From Pseudomonadota bacterium (GTDB lineage: Bacteria > Myxococcota_A > UBA9160 > SZUA-336), in NCBI GenBank assembly GCA_003247575.1, contig QJZC01000048.1, positions 1 to 64,000 of the forward strand: 64,000 nt of DNA, written 5' to 3'. Under the pieces are notes generated by a model. The model was not told the DNA's origin and made no database searches. It was given only the letters and a program-made list of their open reading frames with translations. A program made the translations under genes and the position numbers. Shown one piece after another: positions 55,778 to 64,000 of the stretch. The stretch's first letter is position 1. Every line of letters begins with the position of its first letter.

Positions 55778-58700
55778 GCACCTTGCCTGCGTGCTCCGAG
55801 TCCGTCGTTTCCTGTGCGACCCGTCGCATGCCTCGGGCGATCGCTTCCGCGAGCCAGGGGCGCAGCTGCATCGGACTCAGGATCGCGTCGATCGACCCAA
55901 CGGCTTTGGCGCGCTGGACGCTGTGAATGCGGTCGAATTCCTCCGCCAACTCGCCCAGCTTCTCCGAGTGGACGGCATCGTAGACGGTGTGCCAACGCGC
56001 GCGCAGTCTGCTGCGCGCGGTGTCGTCGCGGGTTGCCGTGATCTCGGCCTCGAGGGTCCGAAGACGCGGGTCGTCACGCGTGCGCCGGTCGACCTCGCCC
56101 GCGAAGACCACGGCGGCCGCCGGGGCTCCTCCGATCACGGACGCATAGGAACCATCGAGCGCGGCGACCTCGAGGTGGGGATTGAGTCGACGGGAGAACA
56201 CGACGTAGGCGCCGCCGTGATATCGACCGATCACGCAGAACAGAATGGGCCCATCGAAGTTGACCACGGCGCGTCCGATCTCTGCCCCGTACTCTAGCTG
56301 GAGGCGGCGTAGGGATTCGGGGGAGCCGTCGAATCCGGAAAGGTTCGCGAGCACCACGATGGGCCTGGAGCCGCTGGCCGCGTTGATCGCCCGTGCGACC
56401 TTCTTGGAGGCCAGTGGAAAGAGGGTCGCGGCGGTCCACTGATCCGGACCATCGGCGGGCACGAAGCCCAAGCGCGCGAGCGGTCGAGACTCGATCCCGA
56501 TCAGACAGATCGGCATCCCGCCGAGGTGGGCGTCCCAGACCGCGGCGATCTCGGCTTCGCGCATGTCGGCCCAACGTTCCATGGGCTCGTGGTCGTGATC
56601 GATCACGGCGCGCATCACGCGTCGAACCTCGAAGGGCCGACGGCGCGCCGGGTTGTGCTCGCTGCTGAAGATCTCTCCAACCGTTTCGAAACTGTGGTCG
56701 CCACCTTCGCCATAGGGGAAGCTGCGAATGTCCCGATCGATGGGATCGTTCGTGGTTGCGCGACGGGGAAAGCGCTCCCCGGGAGACACATAGCTATGTT
56801 CATAGTAGCGGAACAGGATTCGGCACGCGTCCTCGAGACTGGCGGCCCAGTACTGGGCTTCGCCGTTGACCCCCATGACGCGATCGTACCCACCGATGCC
56901 CTGGTGATCCTCCGCTGAGACGCCGCCTGAGTAGTCGAGCGCCTTCTTTCCCGTCAGCACCATGGATGCCTCCGGAGTCATGATCAGGATACCCCGGTTG
57001 TGCATCAACATGGTGGCCTCCGCGTTCCAGTACGATTGGCCTCCAACGTTGATGCCGACGACGATCAGGTTGACTTCGCCACCGCGCTGCGTGAACTCGA
57101 CCAGGCTGCGCAGCGCGGCTGCGGTCCAGTCGAGATTCTCGGTGCCGCTGTCCATCGCGATCTTGGCGCCTGCCGAGATGGGGAACCATTCGAGTGGGAG
57201 CCCCAGGCGCTCGGCGAGCTCGACCGCAGCGATGATGCGTCGGCACTCGGGTTCGGCGAACGAACCCATGTCGCGGCTGGGATCGCCGAGCAACGAGACG
57301 CGCCTCATTCCCTCGGGATGCTTCTGCGTGAAGTTGGTGATGATCCCGACCACTATCTTGGCGCGGTTCTGTCCCGGCGGACGCGCGACCGGGACGAGAC
57401 AGTTCTGCTCGTCCATGTCGTACTCTGTAAACTCCCCGACGGGGAACTCGGTGCGCGTGGCCTCTCGATCGGGCGTCAGCATGCGGATGATCTCGTACGG
57501 ATACGCCAGGCCGCGTTCTCGCATGCGTACGACCTGCTGGTCGTAGGCCGAAAGCGGCGAGATCGGCCGGTAGGCCACGGGTGTGAAGCGCACCAAGACT
57601 CCGCGGCCCGCTGGACTGGAGATCTGGATCACCACGTCGCGCAGCGCCTGGGTCTCCGGGTGCTGGACCCGCGCACGCAGCACTGTCTTCTGGAGTCCGA
57701 GGCCCTCGGCGGCCGGGAGCAGGCGATGCGCCAGGCGATACATGTCGTCCACCGAATGCGACGAGGGCGGCCACACGTAGAGGACCACACGATTCCACTG
57801 GAGCCGGCGCCGCGCACTGCGGTGCCCCTGGAAGAGCCGAATCGCTGCGAGCGCCTCCAGGAACTGCATCTCGAGATGAGGATAGGTGGGTTCGTCCGCG
57901 TCTTGCCCGTGCATGGGAGTGAGATCCCGGACCTCGGCGAAGGCGAAGAGGCGTTCGTCCTTGGGGTTGGAGCGCGCGACGCCGTGGAACAGGTAGACGT
58001 CCTCGACGGAGGGTAGACGCTCGATGTCGAAGTTGGAGAGCCGCCAGAGCTGCAACCGTTTGGCCATCATCGGATGCAGACCGCGCAGGGTGGTCTCTTC
58101 TTCGGGCCGCCCGTGCTGCCAGCGGAACGTGTATGCGCCGAGCGCATTCATGCCCCGGTCCGTGCCGGGTGAGGCGACCGTCACGACCACACGACGTGGG
58201 GCGCACGCGCCCGAGAAGAGCGCGAGTTTCTGCTCCAGCTGCGCCGCGAGGGCCCCGGGTTCGGGCAGGGTTCCTGCTCCCGGGACGAAGATTTCGATGA
58301 CGAACTCGCGGCCTTCTGGAAGCTCGGCACACAAGATCGAAAGCTCGCTGAAGCATGCGTCGATCGCGTCCAAGTCGGTGTGACTGGCGAGGACCTCGAT
58401 CTCGAAACCGTCAGGATGCGCGTAGCTCGCCGTGGCATGACTGCGTCCGCCGCGAGTGAAGGTGTGCACGGCTTCGAGCTCACGAATGCGGTAGTAGCGT
58501 CGCAGAAGGATCTCGAGGCAGAGCTCACGACCCGCAGCATCGGACGCGGGCAGGCGACGGAGCAGCTGCGGAGCCAGGGGATGAGGTAGCTCGACCAGCG
58601 CGTGTACCCAGTCTCCCCGGCCCTCGGTCGCTGCGGCGCGCAAGCTGGCTTCTAGCTGCCCCCCCGCATGCGCATAGGCGTCTGCCTGGATGCGCTCGTA

Positions 58701-61412
58701 GAAGGGGCGATCGAAGTAGCGATAGCGCACGGCCCGCGCCAGGTCGCTGACCGCTTGATGGATGCCCGTGGTAGCCGAGACGATCCGATCCAGCACGTCC
58801 CGCAGTTCGGCGTGGGCTCCCGCGGACAGTACGTCTGCGCAAGAGAGTCGGCGTTCGAGCACGGCGAACACGGTGTCGATCCAGCGCGAGACGTGCGCAT
58901 GGGCTCGACAGAGCCAGAGGAGCGCCGCTTCGAGTTGCTCCGAGCGCTCGATGGATGTCACATCGTAGTGCGCGAGCGCACGTTCGAGCCGCGTGGTAAA
59001 GGAAGGCGAGACGCCCGCCGTGCGCGCGTCCAGGGAGCGCAGGTAGAGCAGCAGGAACTCCTGGGGAGTTCGGTCCTCGTCGTTCGCGAGTCTAGAGTTG
59101 GCACTGCGGTGTTCGAAGAGCGCGCAGGTATCCGCGAAGAGTGCCAGGATCTCGTGCTCGTAGCGGAGGAGTTCCGGGTCGTCCGGCGGAAGCCGCCGAG
59201 AGAGTTCCTCATGCCGTTGCATCCACGCCTGCAGGTCGCTGGGATCGACGTCGAAGCCGAGCATGGCATAGCGAAGTTCTGCGAGCACGACGGTGGAGTG
59301 CTCGCTGGAGTCTTCGAGTTCGCTGTGCGTGCTCGCGAGCGGGCCCAGGTCGAGCGGTTCGCCGCGCTCCTCGTCGGTCTCGCTGCCGCTCGGTTCGAGC
59401 ACCAGCAGTGGAGCGCCTGCGTCCACCTGCACGTTGGCCGAGACCAGGATGTTGGCCACTCTTCCGGAGCAGGGGGCAAGCACGGGCAACTCGGTCTTCA
59501 TCGCCTCGAGCACGGCGACCCGCTCACGTGCGCCCACGTCTTGACCCGCCTCGACACAGATCTGGAGCACCACGGCCGGGGCCGGTGAGCGCACCAGACC
59601 GATGTCGTCGCGCGATACGCGATGCGGAATCCCGTCGACCTCCACGATCTGATCCGGACCCTCTGCATAGGTGAGCGCGTAGTGCTGTCGCGATCCGATC
59701 AGGAGTCGCCGCTCGAGCGGCCCGAGCCGTTCCACTTCGAGTTCGATGCGATGTCCGGAACAGAAGAGGGCGTAGCGTCGTGGGGCCGTTTGGAGCGCGC
59801 GTACCGAGTAGGCGATGCCCTGCAAACGCAGCTTGAACTCGTAGCCGACGTCCTTCGGAACGCGCAGGCGACCGCGCGCCGCGGTGGCGTAGAACTGGTC
59901 TCGCTCCCGCGCGAGAGCTTGGTCGTAGGCTTCGACCGCTGCGACCACGAGGGCGATGTCGGCGTGCTCATGAGTCAGGTGAGCACCATCGAGCGCGAGA
60001 CGGTCGAGCCAGCCCACGTCGACGCGGCCGCTGCTCACTTCGTCGCGCCCGAGCAGTCCCAGCAGAAACCCGCGGTTGTTCGCGCCCCCGCGCACGACGA
60101 GCTTCATCTCGCGCAGCGCACGGCGAAGCCGCGCGAGCGCTTCGACGCGATCGCGCCCGTGGGCGATCACCTTGGCCAGCATGGAATCGAACTCGGGGGC
60201 CACGCGATCGCCGACCGCGAAGCCGGAGTCTATTCGAATGCCTGGGCCTCCCGGCGCCGCGAAGAGCGCAATCTCACCGGGGGCCGGCGCGAATCCGCGC
60301 TCGGGATCCTCGGCGTTGATGCGCACTTCGATGGCGTGGCCGTGGGGCTCTGGCGGGGCCGAACCAAGGCGCCCGCCGCTCGCGACGTAGAGCTGCAGCT
60401 TCACCAAGTCGACGCCCGAGGTGCACTCGGTGACCGGATGCTCGACCTGCAGGCGCGCGTTCACCTCCATGAACGAGAAGCCTCGATCGCGCGGGTCGTA
60501 CAGGAACTCGACGGTGCCCGCACCGCAGTAGCCCGCCCGAGTGCCGAGGCGCACCGCGGCTTCGCACACCGTTTGCATCTGCCCCCGGGTGAGCGCGGGC
60601 GAGGGACTCTCCTCGATCACTTTCTGGTTTCGGCGCTGGACGGTGCAGTCGCGCACCCCAAGCGCCCAGGTCGTGCCCTGACCGTCCCCCAGGATCTGGA
60701 CTTCGATGTGTCGCGCACCCTCGATCCGGCGTTCCAGGAACACGGTCTCGTCCCCGAAACCTGCGAGCGCCTCGGCGCGCGCGCTCGTGAACGCTTCTGC
60801 GAGATCCAGCTCCGACCGAACGAGGCGGATACCGCGGCCTCCGCCGCCCGCTGTCGCCTTGACCATCAAGGGATAGCCGATACGAGCCGCCGCAGAGTGC
60901 GCCGCCGCGAGGTCCTCCACGGGGCCATCGCTCCAGGGTGCGAGCGGCACGCCTGCGGCCTCGGCCATGCGCTTGGAGCCGATCTTGTCTCCCAGCGCGC
61001 GCATGGTCTCAGGGCTGGGACCGATGAAGACCCGCCCGAGCTTGCGGCACAGTTCCGCAAAGGCGGCGTGCTCGGCGACGAAGCCCCATCCCACCCACAC
61101 GGCGTCCGCGCGGGCTTCGTGCAAGGCGCGCTCGATGGCGGAATAGTCGAGGTAGCGATTCTTGCGGCGTCCGTCCGCCGGATCGATGAAGGTGGGCGAG
61201 CCGATCGAGATCGCGTGATCGGCCTCGCGCACGAACATCGCCCGAGCCTCGGGTTCGGTATAGAGAGCGATCGACACCAGGTCCACCTGCTGTTCGTGAT
61301 GGATCTCCTTTAGCGCTCGGATCAGGCGCATGGCGGCTTCGCCCCGATTGACCACGGCGACGCGACGAAACGGAAAGGGTGAGGCGGGTGTCCGCGAGAG
61401 CGCGTCGCTCAC
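55764..61412 (-). CDS. Single-chain acyl-/acetyl-CoA carboxylase with eukaryote-like layout
   Basis: 1,882 residues. Residues about 14-460 are biotin carboxylase (VKATAGGGGRGIR for ATP, EVNARLQVEHPVTE in the active site). A biotin carrier domain has EAMKTE with biotin Lys639. About 600 residues resemble the ACC central region of eukaryotic enzymes (HPMMAKRLQLWRLSNFDIER, VYLFHGVARSNPKDERLFAF). Carboxyltransferase follows from about 1290 (GIGGYDRVMGVNG, then IVVLANLSGFDGSPES and YHGGAYVVFSR). It should make malonyl-CoA or a related extender. The start is a GTG overlapping the PKS stop (GTGA), and its end overlaps the phosphopantetheinyl transferase gene, so it feeds that PKS. Most bacteria encode these parts as separate proteins. 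Confidence 0.9.
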   Translation of the reverse strand: MSDALSRTPASPFPFRRVAVVNRGEAAMRLIRALKEIHHEQQVDLVSIALYTEPEARAMFVREADHAISIGSPTFIDPADGRRKNRYLDYSAIERALHEARADAVWVGWGFVAEHAAFAELCRKLGRVFIGPSPETMRALGDKIGSKRMAEAAGVPLAPWSDGPVEDLAAAHSAAARIGYPLMVKATAGGGGRGIRLVRSELDLAEAFTSARAEALAGFGDETVFLERRIEGARHIEVQILGDGQGTTWALGVRDCTVQRRNQKVIEESPSPALTRGQMQTVCEAAVRLGTRAGYCGAGTVEFLYDPRDRGFSFMEVNARLQVEHPVTECTSGVDLVKLQLYVASGGRLGSAPPEPHGHAIEVRINAEDPERGFAPAPGEIALFAAPGGPGIRIDSGFAVGDRVAPEFDSMLAKVIAHGRDRVEALARLRRALREMKLVVRGGANNRGFLLGLLGRDEVSSGRVDVGWLDRLALDGAHLTHEHADIALVVAAVEAYDQALARERDQFYATAARGRLRVPKDVGYEFKLRLQGIAYSVRALQTAPRRYALFCSGHRIELEVERLGPLERRLLIGSRQHYALTYAEGPDQIVEVDGIPHRVSRDDIGLVRSPAPAVVLQICVEAGQDVGARERVAVLEAMKTELPVLAPCSGRVANILVSANVQVDAGAPLLVLEPSGSETDEERGEPLDLGPLASTHSELEDSSEHSTVVLAELRYAMLGFDVDPSDLQAWMQRHEELSRRLPPDDPELLRYEHEILALFADTCALFEHRSANSRLANDEDRTPQEFLLLYLRSLDARTAGVSPSFTTRLERALAHYDVTSIERSEQLEAALLWLCRAHAHVSRWIDTVFAVLERRLSCADVLSAGAHAELRDVLDRIVSATTGIHQAVSDLARAVRYRYFDRPFYERIQADAYAHAGGQLEASLRAAATEGRGDWVHALVELPHPLAPQLLRRLPASDAAGRELCLEILLRRYYRIRELEAVHTFTRGGRSHATASYAHPDGFEIEVLASHTDLDAIDACFSELSILCAELPEGREFVIEIFVPGAGTLPEPGALAAQLEQKLALFSGACAPRRVVVTVASPGTDRGMNALGAYTFRWQHGRPEEETTLRGLHPMMAKRLQLWRLSNFDIERLPSVEDVYLFHGVARSNPKDERLFAFAEVRDLTPMHGQDADEPTYPHLEMQFLEALAAIRLFQGHRSARRRLQWNRVVLYVWPPSSHSVDDMYRLAHRLLPAAEGLGLQKTVLRARVQHPETQALRDVVIQISSPAGRGVLVRFTPVAYRPISPLSAYDQQVVRMRERGLAYPYEIIRMLTPDREATRTEFPVGEFTEYDMDEQNCLVPVARPPGQNRAKIVVGIITNFTQKHPEGMRRVSLLGDPSRDMGSFAEPECRRIIAAVELAERLGLPLEWFPISAGAKIAMDSGTENLDWTAAALRSLVEFTQRGGEVNLIVVGINVGGQSYWNAEATMLMHNRGILIMTPEASMVLTGKKALDYSGGVSAEDHQGIGGYDRVMGVNGEAQYWAASLEDACRILFRYYEHSYVSPGERFPRRATTNDPIDRDIRSFPYGEGGDHSFETVGEIFSSEHNPARRRPFEVRRVMRAVIDHDHEPMERWADMREAEIAAVWDAHLGGMPICLIGIESRPLARLGFVPADGPDQWTAATLFPLASKKVARAINAASGSRPIVVLANLSGFDGSPESLRRLQLEYGAEIGRAVVNFDGPILFCVIGRYHGGAYVVFSRRLNPHLEVAALDGSYASVIGGAPAAAVVFAGEVDRRTRDDPRLRTLEAEITATRDDTARSRLRARWHTVYDAVHSEKLGELAEEFDRIHSVQRAKAVGSIDAILSPMQLRPWLAEAIARGMRRVAQETTDSEHAGKVHEEA

Positions 61413-64000
61413 GAGCGCAAAGCCTCGCGCACGGGCGGCGCGTCGAGCGGCTCGGGGAAGGCCACGGTCTCGTATCCCTCGAGTTGGACCAGGACCCGGC
61501 CCTCGGCGTCGAGGACGGCCACTTCAGCGGGGTCATGCGGTGTACGGGCTTCCACCACCGCCAAGCAGCCTTCGGCCGGACCAGCGGCGAAGCGCACGCG
61601 CGCGATGCGGTGGGGCAGGCCCAGCGTGTTCTGCGTCGCGATCTCCTGGGCCCCCGCTGCTTGAAAGGCGAGCTCGAGCAGCCTGGGCCGGGTGACGAGG
61701 GGCAGATCGGGCGGGTCGTGCTGTTCGGGCAGGCCATCCGCAAAGCGGGCCACCACGCGCTCGTCGCTGCGCCAGGCATTCTGCACGACTTGGTAGGCGG
61801 GACCGTGAAAGTAGAAGCGATACAGATCGTGGCCGTCCAGAACGGGCCCGCTCGCGGGGCCAGGCACGCTCTGTCGCCCGAGGTCGCGCGGCTCGCTGGC
61901 GAGCCGCAGCTGTGCGCGAAAGTGGAGCTCCTCCCGCGGGTTCGAAAAGCCGGCCAGTTGGCGACGGCCGATCAAGCTGCAATGGGCGAGAATCTCGTCG
62001 CCTGCAGCCGTGAAGCGAAGCCGCAGCTCGAGATCGCGGGCTTGGTCGCGGTAGAACTTGAACGGCGCCAGGAATTCGACGGCTTCGACACTTGCTACGA
62101 AGTGGTCGGGAAACACCAGCAGCGCGGCTTCGGCGAACGCCTCGATCCCCATGACGCCGGGAAGCACCGGTACGCCATCGATGCGATGATCGTCGAGGAA
62201 GCGCTGCTTGCGGGGCTCGAGGCGTGTCACCACGACGAGCCCGCTCTCGGCGTCCATGCGCTGCACCTGGCCCGCCATCGGACCGTGCGGACCGTGCGCG
62301 AGTGCGGGCGCATCCAGACCGCAGAGGGGATCGGACGAGTTCTCGAGAATTCCCAAGGCTCCTGCCACCAGGAGCTCCGAGTAGTCCCCGCCGCAGGAGA
62401 GCTGCTCCCGGATCAGTGGGATTCCACGCTTCGGGGGCAGCATGTCGATGCCGGCGCGCGCCATGATCTCGGGAATCGAGCCGCGGGATGCCATGCCGAT
62501 CTCCGCCCAGGCAGTCCAGTCGAGAGCGAGCACCCAGGTGTCCGGCTGTGCGCGACGCGCGTGCGAGGCCAGCTTGCAGAGCAGGTCGTTCGCCGCGGAG
62601 TAGTCGCTCTGACCTGCATTGCCGAAGCGACCCGCGATCGAGCTGAAGAACACCACCGCGCGCGCGGAGAGCTCGCGACTGGCCCGCAGCAACTGGAGCG
62701 CACCTTCGACCTTGACGTCGAACACCCGCGCGAATTCGTCCGGGCTCTTGTCCGGCAGCGGCCGGCTGATCTCGAGACCCGCGGCGTGGAGCAGCACGTC
62801 GATGCGGCCGCTGCTCGCGCGGATGTCGTCCACGACGCGATCCACCTGATCGGGCTGCGTGAGGTCGAGGGCGTGCCACTGCGCGACGCCACCCGCGGAC
62901 GCGATCGCGCGCAGTGCGCGCGCCGCCGCGGCGAGACGTTCGATGCGGGCGAGCTCGCGCTCGACCTGAACCGGTGTGACGCGCTTTTGCGTCTGCTTGA
63001 GCCGTTGGAAGATCGCTTGCCGGAGCGCGTCGCGGTCGCGCTCGAAGAGCTCGAGATCGGGATCGGCCAGATCGGGCGCCGGGCTCAGGTCGAGCAGGTG
63101 GAAGTGCCCGCCACTCGCACGTGCGAGATCGGCGACGATCTCGCACACGATGCTACCGGCGGCTCCGGTCACCACATAGACGGTCTCTTCGTCGAGTCGA
63201 AGCGCGCGCGTCGCGGCCGGAGTCGGTGGGGCCCAGCCCATGCCGAAGCGTCGTGCGCCGCGGTAGCCGATCTCGACTGCGCCGGGATCGCGCAGGGTCT
63301 CGGCGATCAGGCGCTCCGCGACCGACTCGACATCGTCATCGTCGGCGAAGTCGAGCGCCTTGACCAAGGCTTCGGGGCGCTCACGCGCGAAGCTCTTGGT
63401 GAGTCCCACTACTCCGCCGCCCAATGGGTGCGTCGCGCCTTCCGGCCCGTACCCATGGCACCCGCCCAGGCGGACCGCGGACACCAGGAAGCGATCCGGA
63501 GTCGCGAGGTCGTCGTAGAGAGCGCGCGCAACCTGGTGGAGTCGCTTCACGCCCAGCTCCAGCTGCGCACGCCACTGCTCGGTGGGGAGCGCGACGGGGT
63601 CTGCCGCTCCGTCCAGTGCGGGTAGCCAATACAGACCCGCTACGGGGCGCTCGGCATGCCAGGCCGCGATCCGCTGCGTGGCATCCGTGGCATCGCGCGA
63701 GGGATCGAGCCAGAGGACCTCGACGCCGAGTGCGACGAGCCGAGCTTCCAGCGCGGTCGCTACGCCGCTGGCATCGGGCATCAGTGCGATGCGAGTACCC
63801 GGTGTCAGAGCGACTTCGGTCGCGCGAAAGCGGTTCAGTGCTGGCCGGGGAACCGCGACCGGGACCCGTAGTCGAATCGGATCTGGTCGAAGAAAATCGT
63901 CAGCAGGGGCAGGCTCGTCTTCGGACGCCTCGTCGTCGCTCGCTGCGGTCGCGGAGCTCGACGCCGCCCCGGGGCGTCGCTCGAGCACGAAGCGCACGGC
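61409..64000 (-). CDS. Iterative type I PKS, C-terminal part (KR and dehydratase), cut by window edge
   Basis: At least 860 residues; the true start lies to the right of the window. The N-terminal visible part carries a structural ketoreductase subdomain. Then comes the catalytic KR with the nucleotide motif VTGAAGSIVCEI (an unusual form of TGGxGGxG) and active-site SDYSAANDLL. Next is a product-template/dehydratase hot-dog domain with DHRIDGVPVLPGV holding the catalytic His and DGHDLYRFYFHGPAY the second site. This order fits PfaA-like PUFA synthases and related glycolipid-type PKSs; KS, AT and ACP should lie upstream. It is coupled to the carboxylase gene. Confidence 0.88.
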   Translation of the reverse strand, partial: AVRFVLERRPGAASSSATAASDDEASEDEPAPADDFLRPDPIRLRVPVAVPRPALNRFRATEVALTPGTRIALMPDASGVATALEARLVALGVEVLWLDPSRDATDATQRIAAWHAERPVAGLYWLPALDGAADPVALPTEQWRAQLELGVKRLHQVARALYDDLATPDRFLVSAVRLGGCHGYGPEGATHPLGGGVVGLTKSFARERPEALVKALDFADDDDVESVAERLIAETLRDPGAVEIGYRGARRFGMGWAPPTPAATRALRLDEETVYVVTGAAGSIVCEIVADLARASGGHFHLLDLSPAPDLADPDLELFERDRDALRQAIFQRLKQTQKRVTPVQVERELARIERLAAAARALRAIASAGGVAQWHALDLTQPDQVDRVVDDIRASSGRIDVLLHAAGLEISRPLPDKSPDEFARVFDVKVEGALQLLRASRELSARAVVFFSSIAGRFGNAGQSDYSAANDLLCKLASHARRAQPDTWVLALDWTAWAEIGMASRGSIPEIMARAGIDMLPPKRGIPLIREQLSCGGDYSELLVAGALGILENSSDPLCGLDAPALAHGPHGPMAGQVQRMDAESGLVVVTRLEPRKQRFLDDHRIDGVPVLPGVMGIEAFAEAALLVFPDHFVASVEAVEFLAPFKFYRDQARDLELRLRFTAAGDEILAHCSLIGRRQLAGFSNPREELHFRAQLRLASEPRDLGRQSVPGPASGPVLDGHDLYRFYFHGPAYQVVQNAWRSDERVVARFADGLPEQHDPPDLPLVTRPRLLELAFQAAGAQEIATQNTLGLPHRIARVRFAAGPAEGCLAVVEARTPHDPAEVAVLDAEGRVLVQLEGYETVAFPEPLDAPPVREALRS

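Noticed and set aside
59622-63625. Two long plus-strand open frames (563 and 748 codons) opposite the carboxylase and PKS genes
   Set aside because: Compositional shadows of genes with strong domain motifs; no recognisable domain or ribosome-binding site of their own.

Overview
This window is GC-rich bacterial DNA with dense genes, many ATGA/GTGA/TGATG overlaps and strong G/C at third codon positions. The gene content suggests a large-genome soil or marine bacterium of the former Deltaproteobacteria, perhaps Myxococcota or a related uncultured lineage. The pointers are Ser/Thr-kinase/ATPase giants, myo-inositol phosphate synthase, a eukaryote-like single-chain acetyl-CoA carboxylase next to an iterative PKS, many lipoproteins and a sterol-desaturase-type hydroxylase. 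That placement is inference; there is no rRNA or marker gene here to settle it.

Layout. 1-6.3 kb: a purine-catabolic cluster (guanine deaminase; adenine deaminase followed by the Mo, 2Fe-2S and FAD subunits of a xanthine dehydrogenase-type enzyme). It would turn adenine and guanine into xanthine or urate. A 23-codon ORF overlaps two of the subunit genes, and a long inverted repeat sits between the deaminase and the Mo subunit. 6.3-12.2 kb: a DUF4143 ATPase behind a perfect palindrome, a polysaccharide deacetylase coupled to a lipoprotein, a nitrilase-family amidohydrolase and inositol-phosphate synthase. 12.6-16.1 kb: a two-gene operon of a membrane-anchored STAND-like protein with a degenerate P-loop and a TIR protein that keeps the NADase glutamate. 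It is the best candidate here for an undescribed immune or signalling system. 16.4-27.3 kb: an ankyrin/SH3 exported protein, an ABC-F ATPase and two giant tandem paralogous kinase-AAA-TPR proteins.

28.1-37 kb is an accessory island. It is visibly richer in A+T, with long non-coding stretches, decayed IS3 and IS4 transposases, other gene remnants and a detached tRNA 3' end. Its intact genes are a chagasin-type protease inhibitor, a papain-family protease, a lipase, a four-blade hemopexin protein, a CBS protein and unknown proteins.

37-49 kb returns to chromosomal genes: AMP-phosphorylase-type enzyme plus PRPP synthetase, a c-type cytochrome with helical repeats, a truncated questin-oxidase-like gene, a fatty acid hydroxylase with a tiny membrane partner, a GH18-like protein, two lipoproteins and the 5' half of a tRNA-Ser. 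49.4-54.5 kb holds a universal stress protein, then an ABC importer (taurine/nitrate/sulfonate type) with a sodium:neurotransmitter-type symporter. 55-64 kb (minus strand) is a lipid/polyketide operon. The 3' part of a PKS (KR and dehydratase) overlaps a 1,882-residue single-chain acyl-CoA carboxylase, which overlaps a phosphopantetheinyl transferase. Precursor supply, carrier activation and chain processing are therefore encoded together; the PKS runs off the right edge.
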